Shown piece after piece: positions 26,351-35,087 of a stretch of DNA of 64,000 bases (position 1 is the first letter of the stretch; each line of letters opens with the position of its first letter). The position numbers and the translations under genes were made by a program. Source of the DNA: Paraburkholderia fungorum (GTDB lineage: Bacteria > Pseudomonadota > Gammaproteobacteria > Burkholderiales > Burkholderiaceae); assembly GCF_900099835.1 (NCBI RefSeq), contig NZ_FNKP01000001.1:1736001-1800000 (forward strand), in the 5' to 3' direction. The notes below the pieces were generated by a model, which did not search any database, was not told where the DNA came from, and worked only from the letters and a program-made list of their open reading frames with translations.

Positions 26351-27316
26351 ATGCCGAATCTGACCAAAATTCTGGCCGGCGTGCTGATCGCCGTCGCGCT
26401 CGTCCTCGGGCTGTTCGCGTGGACGCTGTCGCGGCGCCCGGCGACCGTGGCCGTCGCGCCCGCCACGCCCACGTCGTATCAGGTCGTGGTGGCGAGCAAG
26501 ACCTTGCCGCCAGGCAAAGCCATCACCGCCGATCAACTGCGCGTGCAGTCGCTGCCGATCAACCCGAACGGCGCATTCACCGATCCGTCGCAACTCGTCG
26601 GCCGCGTACCGGGCGTCGAGATCGGCGCGGATTCGCCGGTGCTGGAGTCGCAGTTGTCGTCGGGTCTGGCCGAGCGCATCGAACCGGGCGAGCGCGCGAT
26701 CGCCGTGCGGGTGGACGAGAGCAATGCCGTCAGCAACCGCTTGCGTCCCGGCAATTTCATCGACGTGTTTTTCACGCTCAAACGCGATGGCAACACCGGC
26801 ATGGGCGGTGAAATCGACCGTACCCAGGCGCGTCTGCTGATGTCGAAAGTGCGCGTGCTGGCGTTCGGTAATGCGACCACCACCGGCGACACCGGCGGCG
26901 ATCCGAGCGGCATGGTGCGCACGGCGGTGCTCGCGGTGCCGGTGGCCGACGTGGACCGTCTGACGCTCGCCGAGAGTGCGGGCCGTCTCGTCTTCGCGTT
27001 GCGTAATCCTAAAGATCCCGACGTCATCGACCCGAACGCGCTGCCGGTTCTGCCTGGCGTGCTGAAGACAGCCGCCCACGCGGGCGAGCCCACCGCGCAG
27101 CCGGACCTGACGCGCGCCGCAGCCGGCGTGGCGCTCGACTCGCTATCGGGCAGCACCGGCGCGACCGGCCCGGGGGCCGGTGCCGGAGTGGGTACGCGCC
27201 TGCCGCCGTTGCCGCAGATGCGGCTGCCGACGACGCGCGTCGCGGCGAACACGACAAGTACAAATGGCGGTATCGAAGTGATACGGGGTGGGCGCGCCGA
27301 AACGGTCGCCCGATAA
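26351..27316 (+). CDS. cpaB: Flp pilus assembly protein CpaB/RcpC
   Basis: The 321-residue periplasmic protein has one N-terminal membrane segment (LAGVLIAVALVLGLFAW) followed by an SAF/antifreeze-like domain, with VVVASKTLPPGKAITADQL at about residues 45-63 and LRPGNFIDVFFTL further on. RcpC-type proteins associate with the CpaC secretin and help it work. The final 60 residues are low-complexity and Pro/Thr/Gly-rich. The ATG at 26351 was chosen because it starts just before the membrane segment. The gene precedes cpaC by 41 bp. Confidence 0.92.
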   Translation: MPNLTKILAGVLIAVALVLGLFAWTLSRRPATVAVAPATPTSYQVVVASKTLPPGKAITADQLRVQSLPINPNGAFTDPSQLVGRVPGVEIGADSPVLESQLSSGLAERIEPGERAIAVRVDESNAVSNRLRPGNFIDVFFTLKRDGNTGMGGEIDRTQARLLMSKVRVLAFGNATTTGDTGGDPSGMVRTAVLAVPVADVDRLTLAESAGRLVFALRNPKDPDVIDPNALPVLPGVLKTAAHAGEPTAQPDLTRAAAGVALDSLSGSTGATGPGAGAGVGTRLPPLPQMRLPTTRVAANTTSTNGGIEVIRGGRAETVAR

Positions 27317-27357
27317 GCAGTCTCAGGGAGCGGGCGGCCAATCGCCTCCATAACTAC

Positions 27358-28779
27358 ATGACAGAACGGATTTTTGGTTTCAGAAAGGCGGTGTGGCTTG
27401 GGTTGGCTTTGCTGGGCGTATCCGTTGCGACCGACGCAGCGGGCCCGGCGCAGCGTGCGCAGGCGGCCGGATCGGCCCAGAGCGCGCTTGCGACGCCTGC
27501 GCAGACCATCGAGATGATGGTCGGTGCGCAGCAGCAGGTGGCGATCGGCCATGCATTGCAGCGGGTGGCGATCGGCGATCCGGCGGTGGCGGATGTGCTG
27601 ATCATCAAGGGCGACAAGCGCGGCGGCTTGCTGCTGGTCGGCAAGGCCGCGGGCACCACCAGCCTGATGGTCTGGACGCGCGACAGCGACGCGCCGCTGA
27701 ACTACACGGTCGACGTCGTCACGCCGGCGGCCGCAGCGCTGCTCGGACCCGATACGTCGGCCGTGAAGGTGCTCGGCAAGACGGCGGTGGTCTCCGGTTC
27801 GTCGACCACGACCGAAGCTCACCAGCGTGCCGTGGTCGCGGCGGAAGGCGCGGTCGGCAAGGACGGCTCGGTGTTCGACAGCTCGACAGTGGCGAGCCGC
27901 GCGGTGGTGCAGGTGGACGTGCGGGTGGTCGAGTTCAGCCGCACGGTGCTCAAGCAGATCGGCTTCAACTTTTTCAGTCAGCGCAACGGCTTTTCATTCG
28001 GCTCCATCGGCCCGAACGGAGCGACATCCGTGACGGTGCCGCAGAAAACGTTCCCCTCGGATTCGAGTGCAACGGTGGGGCCGGCGATCGCGTCGCCGAT
28101 GACCTCGGCCTTCAACCTTGTGTTTGGTTCCGCGACCAAGGGTCTGTTTGCCGACCTCAGTTTGATGGAGAGCAACAACCTCGCGCGCGTGCTGGCCGAG
28201 CCGACGCTGGTGGCGCTTTCCGGGCAGAGCGCGAGCTTCCTCGCGGGCGGGCAGATTCCGATTCCGGTGCCGCAGGCGCTCGGTTCGACGTCGATCGAAT
28301 ACAAGTCGTACGGCATCGGGCTCACGCTCACGCCGACGGTGCTGAGCCCGCAGCGCATCGCGCTGAAGGTGGCGCCCGAGGCGAGCCAGCTCGACTACAC
28401 GAACGCGGTGACGATCAGCGGCGTGTCGGTGCCCGCGTTCACCACGCGCCGCGCCGACACCACCGTCGAACTCGGCGATGGCGAGAGCTTCGTGATCGGC
28501 GGGCTGATCGACCGCGAGACAGCGTCGAACGTGTCGAAGGTGCCGATGCTCGGCGATCTGCCGGTGATCGGCGCGTTCTTCAAGCAGTTGAGCTATACGC
28601 AGAACGAAAAAGAACTGGTGATCATCGTGACGCCGCATCTGGTGTCGCCGATCGCGAAGGGCGCGACGTTGCCGACGACGCCGGGCGAGCAGTCGGAGCA
28701 GCGCAACGCGTCGGTGTGGCGTTCGCTGATCGGCGGCGTGGCGGCGACGCGCGACACCGTACCGGGTTTTTCGAAGTGA
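27358..28779 (+). CDS. cpaC: Outer-membrane secretin CpaC/RcpA
   Basis: The 473-residue secretin forms the outer-membrane channel for the Flp pilus. After a signal peptide, an N-terminal pilus-type domain contains VAIGHALQRVAIGDPAVADV and the GGLLLVGKAAGTTSLMVW segment. A BON-like middle part and the secretin core follow, with LVGSATKG-like strands, LAEPTLVALSGQSASFLAGG (secretin signature region) and ELVIIVTPHLVSPI near the end. It is 41 bp after cpaB and 132 bp before cpaE, in the usual Tad order. Confidence 0.94.
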   Translation: MTERIFGFRKAVWLGLALLGVSVATDAAGPAQRAQAAGSAQSALATPAQTIEMMVGAQQQVAIGHALQRVAIGDPAVADVLIIKGDKRGGLLLVGKAAGTTSLMVWTRDSDAPLNYTVDVVTPAAAALLGPDTSAVKVLGKTAVVSGSSTTTEAHQRAVVAAEGAVGKDGSVFDSSTVASRAVVQVDVRVVEFSRTVLKQIGFNFFSQRNGFSFGSIGPNGATSVTVPQKTFPSDSSATVGPAIASPMTSAFNLVFGSATKGLFADLSLMESNNLARVLAEPTLVALSGQSASFLAGGQIPIPVPQALGSTSIEYKSYGIGLTLTPTVLSPQRIALKVAPEASQLDYTNAVTISGVSVPAFTTRRADTTVELGDGESFVIGGLIDRETASNVSKVPMLGDLPVIGAFFKQLSYTQNEKELVIIVTPHLVSPIAKGATLPTTPGEQSEQRNASVWRSLIGGVAATRDTVPGFSK

Positions 28780-28911
28780 TGCCGATAGTCGCCCGTCGGG
28801 CGCTGCGGATGAATACAGGCTTGAGCCGGCGTGCGCGCGAACCGCGTGCGCGCGCCGGCAGGCAGTACGACGCGGCGGCCTTACGGCTCATGCTGCAAAA
28901 GGATGTCCAAC

Positions 28912-30156
28912 ATGAACGCGAGAACGCATTCATTGACTGAACGGGCGGTCACCGACCATTTCGTGTTCGCGTCGCTAGCCGACGGGCACCTGCATTGGCT
29001 CGCCGATACGCTGATGAGCGCGGGCGCGGTCGAAGCAGCCACGCTCGATCCGGTGATGCTGATGCAGCGCATCGCGACGCTCAACCCGTCGCTGGTGTTC
29101 GTCGACTTTTCCGGCGGTCACGCGGCGGCGGCAAGTGCGGCGGTCAGCGCGGTGCGAGCCGGCAATCCGGGCATGCAGATCGTCGCGCTGGGCTCGCTCA
29201 CCGAGCCGGAAAGCGCGCTGGCCGCGCTGCGCGCCGGGGTACGCGATTTCATCGATCTGTCCGCGCCTGCCGAGGACGCGCTGCGCATCACGCGCCAGGT
29301 GCTGGAGAACATCGTCGAGCCGGTGAGCCGTCATGGCCAGGTCACGACGCTGCTCGGCGCGCGCGTCGGCATGGGCGTCAGCACGCTGGCCGCTAACCTC
29401 TCCGTGATGCTGCAGCGGCGCGACGTCGCGCAAGGGCGCAAGGCGGCGCTGCTCGATCTCGGCCTGCCAGCCTCCGACGGCTCGCTGCTGCTGAACACGC
29501 GCAGCGAATTCAATTTCGTCGAAGCCGTGCGCAATCTGCGCCGTTTCGATCAGACCTTCGTGCATACCGCGCTGTCGCATCATTCGAGCGGCCTCGCGCT
29601 GACCACGCTGCCGCCCAATCTCGCCGACATGCGCGAGGTGTCGTACTCGTCGTCGATCGGTCTGCTGAACCGTCTGCGCGCGTTCTTCGACCAGCAGGTG
29701 ATCGACCTCGGCGGCTTCACGAACAGCGAGTTCATCGCGCACGTGGTGCAGGCGTCCGACGAAACCTGGTTGCTGTGCGACCAGGGCGTCGCGTCGATCG
29801 TGTCGGCGGTCAGCGTGCTCGATTCGTTGCGCGAAGAAGGCGTGGACACCGCCAACGTAAAGCTGATCGTCAACAAGTTCGACGCCGATCTCGGCCTCGC
29901 TGCCGCGCAGATCGCGCAGCGCCTCGAAATTCCGCTGCTCGCCACCTTGCCGGAGCGGCGCGTCGCGCTCGGCCAGGCGGTCAATCAGGGACATCTGCTG
30001 GTCGAAGTCGCCGCACGCGACGCCTATGTGCGCGCGCTGGAACCGCTGATCGAACGGCTCGGCGGCGCGCAGCGCGACAGCGCCCAGGCGCGTGGCGGCA
30101 AGTCGGCGTTCGGCGGCCTCAAGCGCTTTATTCCCACTACTCAAAAGCGGTCATAG
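28912..30156 (+). CDS. cpaE: Pilus localisation ATPase-like protein CpaE/TadZ
   Basis: The 414-residue product belongs to the MinD/ParA-like TadZ family that sets the position of the Tad machine. The N-terminal third is a receiver-like domain without an obvious phosphorylation site. The ATPase domain starts with TLLGARVGMGVSTLAANL (about residues 146-163); here the P-loop lysine of the usual GGVGKST sequence is replaced by Val and the signature lysine by Arg. LLDLGLPASDGSLLL follows as the switch-like segment. The ATG at 28912 has AAAAGG upstream at proper spacing. cpaF begins 2 bp after its stop. Confidence 0.9.
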   Translation: MNARTHSLTERAVTDHFVFASLADGHLHWLADTLMSAGAVEAATLDPVMLMQRIATLNPSLVFVDFSGGHAAAASAAVSAVRAGNPGMQIVALGSLTEPESALAALRAGVRDFIDLSAPAEDALRITRQVLENIVEPVSRHGQVTTLLGARVGMGVSTLAANLSVMLQRRDVAQGRKAALLDLGLPASDGSLLLNTRSEFNFVEAVRNLRRFDQTFVHTALSHHSSGLALTTLPPNLADMREVSYSSSIGLLNRLRAFFDQQVIDLGGFTNSEFIAHVVQASDETWLLCDQGVASIVSAVSVLDSLREEGVDTANVKLIVNKFDADLGLAAAQIAQRLEIPLLATLPERRVALGQAVNQGHLLVEVAARDAYVRALEPLIERLGGAQRDSAQARGGKSAFGGLKRFIPTTQKRS

Positions 30157-30158
30157 AG

Positions 30159-31568
30159 ATGGCAAAAGAAATCGAATTTGCCGACAACGCGCCTGCGTTC
30201 GCGCACAGCCAGCAGTTCCAGGACATCAAGAACGCTGCGCACGAACATCTGCTGACGCGCATCGAGGAACTCGGTTCGGAGTTCGGCCGCTGGTCGCGTA
30301 ACGCGATCAACCAGTTCGTCGATCTGGAGATGGACAGCTTCGTGCGGCTGCGCCGGATTCCGATCAACGAGAGCGAAGTGCGCCTGATTGCCGAGGCGCT
30401 GACGAAGGAACTGGCGGGCTTCGGCCCGATCGAGGACCTGCTCGCCGATCCGGCCGTCGAAGACATTCTGATCAACGGCTACAACGACGTGTACGTGTCG
30501 CGCCACGGCATCCTGACGCGCATCCAGGTGCGTTTCGCCGACAACGCGCACCTGCTGCGGATCGTGCGGCGGATTCTCGCGCCGATCGGCCGGCGCCTGG
30601 ACGAATCGAATCCGATGGTCGACGCGCGTCTGCCGAACGGCGGGCGGGTCAACGTGGTGATCGAGCCGCTGTCGATCGACGGCCCGATCGTGTCGATCCG
30701 CAAATTCCGCAAAGATCCGATGCGGCCCGACGATCTGCTCGCGAACGGTACCTACAGCCCCGAAATCGGCGCGCTGCTGAAGGCGGCGGTGGCGGCGCGC
30801 TGCAACGTGCTGGTGTCGGGCGGCACAAGTTCGGGCAAGACCTCGCTGCTGAATGCGCTCGCGTTTCACGTGCCCGACGGCGAGCGCGTGGTGACGATCG
30901 AAGACACCGCCGAGCTGTCGCTGAATCACCCGCATGTGGTGCGGCTCGAAACGCGTCCGGGCGGCTTTGACGGCGCGGGTGTGGTGACGATCCGCGACCT
31001 GCTGCGCAACACGCTGCGGATGCGGCCGGACCGGATCATCGTCGGCGAAGTGCGGGGCGGTGAAGTGCTCGAAATGCTGCAGGCGATGAACACCGGCCAC
31101 GACGGCTCGATGGGCACCGTGCACGCGAGTTCGCCGCGCGAATGTCTGTACCGGCTCGAAATGCTGGCGGGTTTCGCGGGCTTTCAGGGCACTGAGTCGA
31201 GCCTGCGCCGGCAGATCGCGAACGCGGTCGATTTCATCGTGCAGATTGGCCGGCTCTCCAACGGCCGCCGCCGGATTCTGTCGATCACCGAAGTGACCGG
31301 TCTGTCGGACAACATCATTTCGAGTCAGGAGCTGTATCGCTATGAGCCGATTCTGAACGCGGACGGCGACGAACAGGACAACTGGGTATCGCTCGGCATT
31401 CATCCGCATTCGCCGAAACTGGCGCGCTTCCGTCAGGCGCTGGGCGGCGCCGAGCCGAACAACGCGTTCGGCAATGCGGGCTTCGGCAGCGGCGGCAGTG
31501 GTGGTGGTTTCGGCGGCGGATTCGGCGGCTCGGGCGGCAGCGGTTTCGGCGGAGGCTTCAATGTCTAG
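30159..31568 (+). CDS. cpaF: Tad secretion ATPase CpaF/TadA
   Basis: This 469-residue hexameric type II/IV secretion ATPase powers pilus assembly. The Walker A reads [15 protein letters not shown] (about residues 220-234). The Asp box includes [12 protein letters not shown], and the Walker B and His-box region is visible as [20 protein letters not shown] and [11 protein letters not shown]. The last 35 residues are an unusual Gly/Ser/Phe-rich tail ([13 protein letters not shown] type) not needed in the family core. It starts 2 bp after cpaE and its end overlaps tadB by 8 bp, so the three genes are tightly coupled. Confidence 0.96.
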   Translation: MAKEIEFADNAPAFAHSQQFQDIKNAAHEHLLTRIEELGSEFGRWSRNAINQFVDLEMDSFVRLRRIPINESEVRLIAEALTKELAGFGPIEDLLADPAVEDILINGYNDVYVSRHGILTRIQVRFADNAHLLRIVRRILAPIGRRLDESNPMVDARLPNGGRVNVVIEPLSIDGPIVSIRKFRKDPMRPDDLLANGTYSPEIGALLKAAVAARCNVLVSGGTSSGKTSLLNALAFHVPDGERVVTIEDTAELSLNHPHVVRLETRPGGFDGAGVVTIRDLLRNTLRMRPDRIIVGEVRGGEVLEMLQAMNTGHDGSMGTVHASSPRECLYRLEMLAGFAGFQGTESSLRRQIANAVDFIVQIGRLSNGRRRILSITEVTGLSDNIISSQELYRYEPILNADGDEQDNWVSLGIHPHSPKLARFRQALGGAEPNNAFGNAGFGSGGSGGGFGGGFGGSGGSGFGGGFNV

Positions 31569-32601
31569 CGCGGCCCTGGTCCTGGTGGCGCTCGCGCTGC
31601 TGTGCGCGGCATGCGCGGTGCTGCTATGGCAGCGCGGCACGCAACGCAAAGGCCAGGCCATCGTCGAGCGTTATATCGACAGCCGCATGGCGTCGGCCGC
31701 ACCGGCCGTCGCGGCAGGCGGAATGACGGGTGGCGCCGGTTCCGGAACAACAACTGCGCCGCGTGGCGCCCAGGCGCGCCAGACACCGGCCGGGCTGATC
31801 GCGCCGCAAGCGCCGCCCGACGACGCGGACTGGCTCGCACGCTTGCGTTACCTGCAGGCGCGCGCGAGCTTCATGCTGCATCACGTGATAGCGCGCGCGG
31901 GCATCGCGAAGCCGAAACGCGTGATCACGATCGTTGTCGTCAGCGTGCTGGCGCTGTGCGGCTGGGCCGGCCTGGTGGGCGGTCTGCTGGGCGCCTGCGT
32001 CACGTTGGTCACATGCAGCGCGTTTGTCTATTTTCTGCTGTCGATGCGCGTGAACAAGCGCCGTGAGTTGATCGTGCGGCAACTGCCGTTGTTCCTCGAC
32101 GGCATCGTGCGGCTGATTACGCTCGGCAACAGCGTGCCCGCCGCGTTTCAGGCGGCCCTGCAAGCCACCGATGCGCCGCTGCGCGAATGTCTGGACTACG
32201 TGTCGAGAATGCTGCGCACCGGCGTCGAGATCGACCGCGCACTGTTCCAGGTCGCAACAATCTACGGCGTGCGCGAACTCGAACTGGTGGGCGCGGTGCT
32301 GAGGCTGTCGGTGAAATACGGCGGACGCGCCGACGTGATGCTCGACCGCATGTCGTCGTTCATGCGCGATCTCGAACAGGCCGAGCGTGAACTGGTCGCG
32401 ATGTCGGCGGAAACGCGGCTGTCGTCGTGGGTGCTGGCGTTGCTGCCGGTCGGCATCGGCGGATTTCTGATCCTGTCCAATCCCAAATATTTCGCGTCGA
32501 TGTGGTTCGATCCCATCGGCCGGGAACTCGTCTACCTGGCGTTTGGTTTGCAGATAACGGGTGCGTATCTGCTCTACCGTCTATCGAGCCTGAAGGACTG
32601 A
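31561..32601 (+). CDS. tadB: Tad inner-membrane platform protein TadB
   Basis: The 346-residue protein has the T2SSF (GspF-like) domain of the TadB family. Membrane segments are visible at residues 3-20 and at about 115-165, and at the C terminus (LVYLAFGLQITGAYLLYRL). The cytoplasmic T2SSF part carries LPLFLDGIVRLITLGNSVPA and VKYGGRADVMLDRMSSFMRD. TadB and TadC form the platform on which the CpaF ATPase acts. The start at 31561 lies inside the end of cpaF; tadC begins 2 bp after the stop. Confidence 0.94.
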   Translation: MSSAALVLVALALLCAACAVLLWQRGTQRKGQAIVERYIDSRMASAAPAVAAGGMTGGAGSGTTTAPRGAQARQTPAGLIAPQAPPDDADWLARLRYLQARASFMLHHVIARAGIAKPKRVITIVVVSVLALCGWAGLVGGLLGACVTLVTCSAFVYFLLSMRVNKRRELIVRQLPLFLDGIVRLITLGNSVPAAFQAALQATDAPLRECLDYVSRMLRTGVEIDRALFQVATIYGVRELELVGAVLRLSVKYGGRADVMLDRMSSFMRDLEQAERELVAMSAETRLSSWVLALLPVGIGGFLILSNPKYFASMWFDPIGRELVYLAFGLQITGAYLLYRLSSLKD

Positions 32602-32603
32602 TC

Positions 32604-33617
32604 ATGCAAGCGCATCAACTCGTCGCCCTCGCGCTCGCTCTGGCCGCGCTCGCCGTCCTGCTGCTTGCTGGGCTGGTGCTCGCGCGGGTGAATGCGGTGC
32701 GGCGCAGCGAACGCACGTTGCGGCACGCGCTCGACGAACGGGCGCAGCAAAGCGCCACGCTCGCAGCGGCCGCAGCGGTCGCACGCAGCGGCGACGCCGC
32801 GCAGGCCAACCCGAAAGCCGCGCGAACCGTGCAGCCGCAGGGCTTCAAAGGACTGCTCGAACGTTTCGCGCATACCGGGGTTCGCTGGCTCGACACGCCG
32901 TTCGGGCGTCAGGTGGTGGCGGAAGAAGAGCGCCGCCTGCTCGAACAGTGCGGTTTCGTGGACACCCGTACGCGCGGCCTGTTTCTGATCGTTCGGCTGC
33001 TTGGCGCGTTAGTGCTGCCGTTGCTGGCCGGCACGCTGGCCAGCGGCCACTTTGGCGGCTCCGGTTACGTCGCAATCGTGGTGATGGCCGCGATGGCCGG
33101 CTTCATGCTGCCGAAGATCGTCCTCGCCCGGCGGGCCCGGCGGCGCCGCAATGGCGTGGTCAACGAATTGCCGCTGCTGGTCGATCTATTGCGTTTGCTG
33201 CAGGGCGTGGGGTTGTCGCTCGATCAGGCGTTGCAGGTGGTGGTCAGCGATTTTCGCGGGATGTTGCCGGTGCTGTCGAGCGAACTCGAAATCGCGCAAC
33301 GGCAGTTCGCCACCGGCCGGACCCGCGAGCAGTCGTTCAACCGGTTGTCGCAGAGCTACGACAACGAAGATTTGCGCGCGGTCGTGCGTCTGCTGGTTCA
33401 GGTGGACCGGCACGGCGGCGCGGTGCAGGAACCGCTCAGGCAGTTCGGCGACCGTCTGCGCGAAATGCGTCGGGCGATGCTACGTGAACGCATCGGGCGT
33501 CTCACCGTGAAGATGACCGGCGTGATGATCGTCACGCTGTTGCCCGCGCTGATGATCGTGACCGCGGGGCCGGGCGTGATGGCGGTCCAGCATTCGTTGA
33601 GCATGTCGAAGCATTGA
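32604..33617 (+). CDS. tadC: Tad inner-membrane platform protein TadC
   Basis: This 337-residue second GspF-like platform protein pairs with TadB. It has an N-terminal membrane helix (LALALAALAVLLLAGLVLA), a middle double helix (LLGALVLPLLAGTLASGHFG and following) and the T2SSF segment with LPLLVDLLRLLQGVGLSLDQAL. The C-terminal helix is VKMTGVMIVTLLPALMIV. The ATG at 32604 is 2 bp downstream of tadB; upstream in-frame sequence is inside tadB and was excluded. tadD follows after 10 bp. Confidence 0.94.
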   Translation: MQAHQLVALALALAALAVLLLAGLVLARVNAVRRSERTLRHALDERAQQSATLAAAAAVARSGDAAQANPKAARTVQPQGFKGLLERFAHTGVRWLDTPFGRQVVAEEERRLLEQCGFVDTRTRGLFLIVRLLGALVLPLLAGTLASGHFGGSGYVAIVVMAAMAGFMLPKIVLARRARRRRNGVVNELPLLVDLLRLLQGVGLSLDQALQVVVSDFRGMLPVLSSELEIAQRQFATGRTREQSFNRLSQSYDNEDLRAVVRLLVQVDRHGGAVQEPLRQFGDRLREMRRAMLRERIGRLTVKMTGVMIVTLLPALMIVTAGPGVMAVQHSLSMSKH

Positions 33618-33627
33618 GGACGGCACC

Positions 33628-34566
33628 ATGATTTACCGCTTATTTACTGATGACCGGATGCGCGACGGCCGCCTCGTGACTCAGAGCGCGCGTGACGCGT
33701 GTGGTGCGCCTGGTGCTGCTGGTGACCGTATTACGCGCGTCACGCGAGCCGCCTGCTGCGCCGTGACGCTGGCTGCGCTTTCGCTGCTGGGTGCGTGCGG
33801 GTCCACGGGACCGTCGGGCTACGGCGTCGGCGCGCAGGCGGAGCGCGCGATGATGGCGCAGCAGTCCACTAAGGACGCCGCGCCGGACACCCCCGGCATG
33901 TACCTTGGGCTGATCGACCAGATGCAGTCGCAAGGGCTGTACTTCGCGTCGCTCGCGCATATCGACGCCTACGAAAAGCAATATGGCGCGAGCCCGGACA
34001 CGATCGTGCTGCGTGCCGACGCGCTGCGTATGACGGATCAGCCGGATGCGGCAGCGCAGGCCTACGGGCAGCTTCTGAAGACGCCGCTGGCCGCACGCGG
34101 ACATCGCGGGCTCGGTCTGGTCGCCGGTGCGGGCGGCGATTTCGCGCTGGCCGCGCAGGAGCTTCAGCAGGCCGCCCAGCTCGCGCCGACTGACCCGGTC
34201 GTTCTGTCGGATCTCGGCTACGCAAAACTGCGTGCAGGCGATGTCGACGGCGCGCGCGTCCCGCTGATGAAGGCCGCCGAACTCGATCAGAAGAGCCCGA
34301 AGATCATCAGCAACGTGGTGCTGTATCTGCTGGCCAACGGCGATCAGGCGCAGGCGCAGGCGATCATGAATCAGCAGAACCTTCCGCCCGACGTGCGCTC
34401 GGCGATTCGCGCCGATGCGGCGAAAGTGGCGGCAGCAGGCCGCGCGCAGGCACAAGGTGCGCAGACGCAGCAACCGGCGGGCGCGGCGGGCGGCGATGCG
34501 CGCACCGTGGCGAGCGCGCAGGGGCTCGAGCCGGCGCCGCGTCTGTTGCAACGCTTTGCGCAGTGA
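33628..34566 (+). CDS. tadD: TPR lipoprotein TadD
   Basis: The 312-residue protein has an extended N-terminal region, then a signal with lipobox LSLLGAC near residue 57, followed by tetratricopeptide-like repeats (for example AALAQAYGQLLKTPLA-type helices, GLVAGAGGDFALAAQELQQA and LGYAKLRAGDVDGARVPLMK). TadD is an outer-membrane-associated assembly factor of the Tad machine, thought to help the secretin. The N-terminal 40 residues before the hydrophobic signal are longer than usual, so the true start may lie at a later in-frame codon. The end is Ala/Gln-rich. Confidence 0.9.
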   Translation: MIYRLFTDDRMRDGRLVTQSARDACGAPGAAGDRITRVTRAACCAVTLAALSLLGACGSTGPSGYGVGAQAERAMMAQQSTKDAAPDTPGMYLGLIDQMQSQGLYFASLAHIDAYEKQYGASPDTIVLRADALRMTDQPDAAAQAYGQLLKTPLAARGHRGLGLVAGAGGDFALAAQELQQAAQLAPTDPVVLSDLGYAKLRAGDVDGARVPLMKAAELDQKSPKIISNVVLYLLANGDQAQAQAIMNQQNLPPDVRSAIRADAAKVAAAGRAQAQGAQTQQPAGAAGGDARTVASAQGLEPAPRLLQRFAQ

Positions 34567-34639
34567 GGGGGAGCCGGTGTGCAGGCGGCGGTGAGGCAGT
34601 GAATACGCGGTGAGTCATCAGGCATTCAGGGAGTAAAAA

Positions 34640-35086
34640 ATGACAAAGACAACAATGACACGGGGCTGGAACGTATCGGTGCTGTGCCTGGCGATGGCAG
34701 CGGCTGGGGTGCTCGGCGCTCCGGGCTGGGCCGTGGCGCAGACGGCCGCGGACGCCGGGCAGGGAGATACACAACGGGTGGCTCAGGCATCGGCTGAAAC
34801 ACCGGCGCCCGCGTCGGTTCAAATGGCGGCACAGGACCAGCCGCCCGCACCACGCGCCAGCGAAGTGGGGCATTCGGCTCGCGCGTGGCTGGATCTGCAG
34901 CGAAGCAATGCGCAAGCTGCGCCCGCACTGCCGACACTCGGTTCGGAAGCCGGATTGGCCTATCGGCGCTACATGGAATCGTTCAAGGGCAAGATTCCCG
35001 ATCTATACGGCTCGGCGCTCGGCGGCGGTGGTAACGGCAACGGTGGCGGCAGCGGCGGTGGAGCCAGCGCCGGCGGCCTGAACTAG
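34640..35086 (+). CDS. DUF3613 domain exported protein
   Basis: The 148-residue protein has a signal peptide cut near GWAVAQ, an Ala/Gln/Pro-rich spacer, and the DUF3613 block SARAWLDLQRSNAQAAPALP continuing to LAYRRYMESFKGKIPDLYG. It ends in a Gly/Asn/Ser-rich tail. DUF3613 genes occur inside tad loci of Burkholderia-type bacteria, where they have no assigned role. It lies between tadD and tadG with 73 bp before and 1 bp after, so it is co-expressed with the pilus genes. Confidence 0.85.
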   Translation: MTKTTMTRGWNVSVLCLAMAAAGVLGAPGWAVAQTAADAGQGDTQRVAQASAETPAPASVQMAAQDQPPAPRASEVGHSARAWLDLQRSNAQAAPALPTLGSEAGLAYRRYMESFKGKIPDLYGSALGGGGNGNGGGSGGGASAGGLN

Positions 35087-35087
35087 C

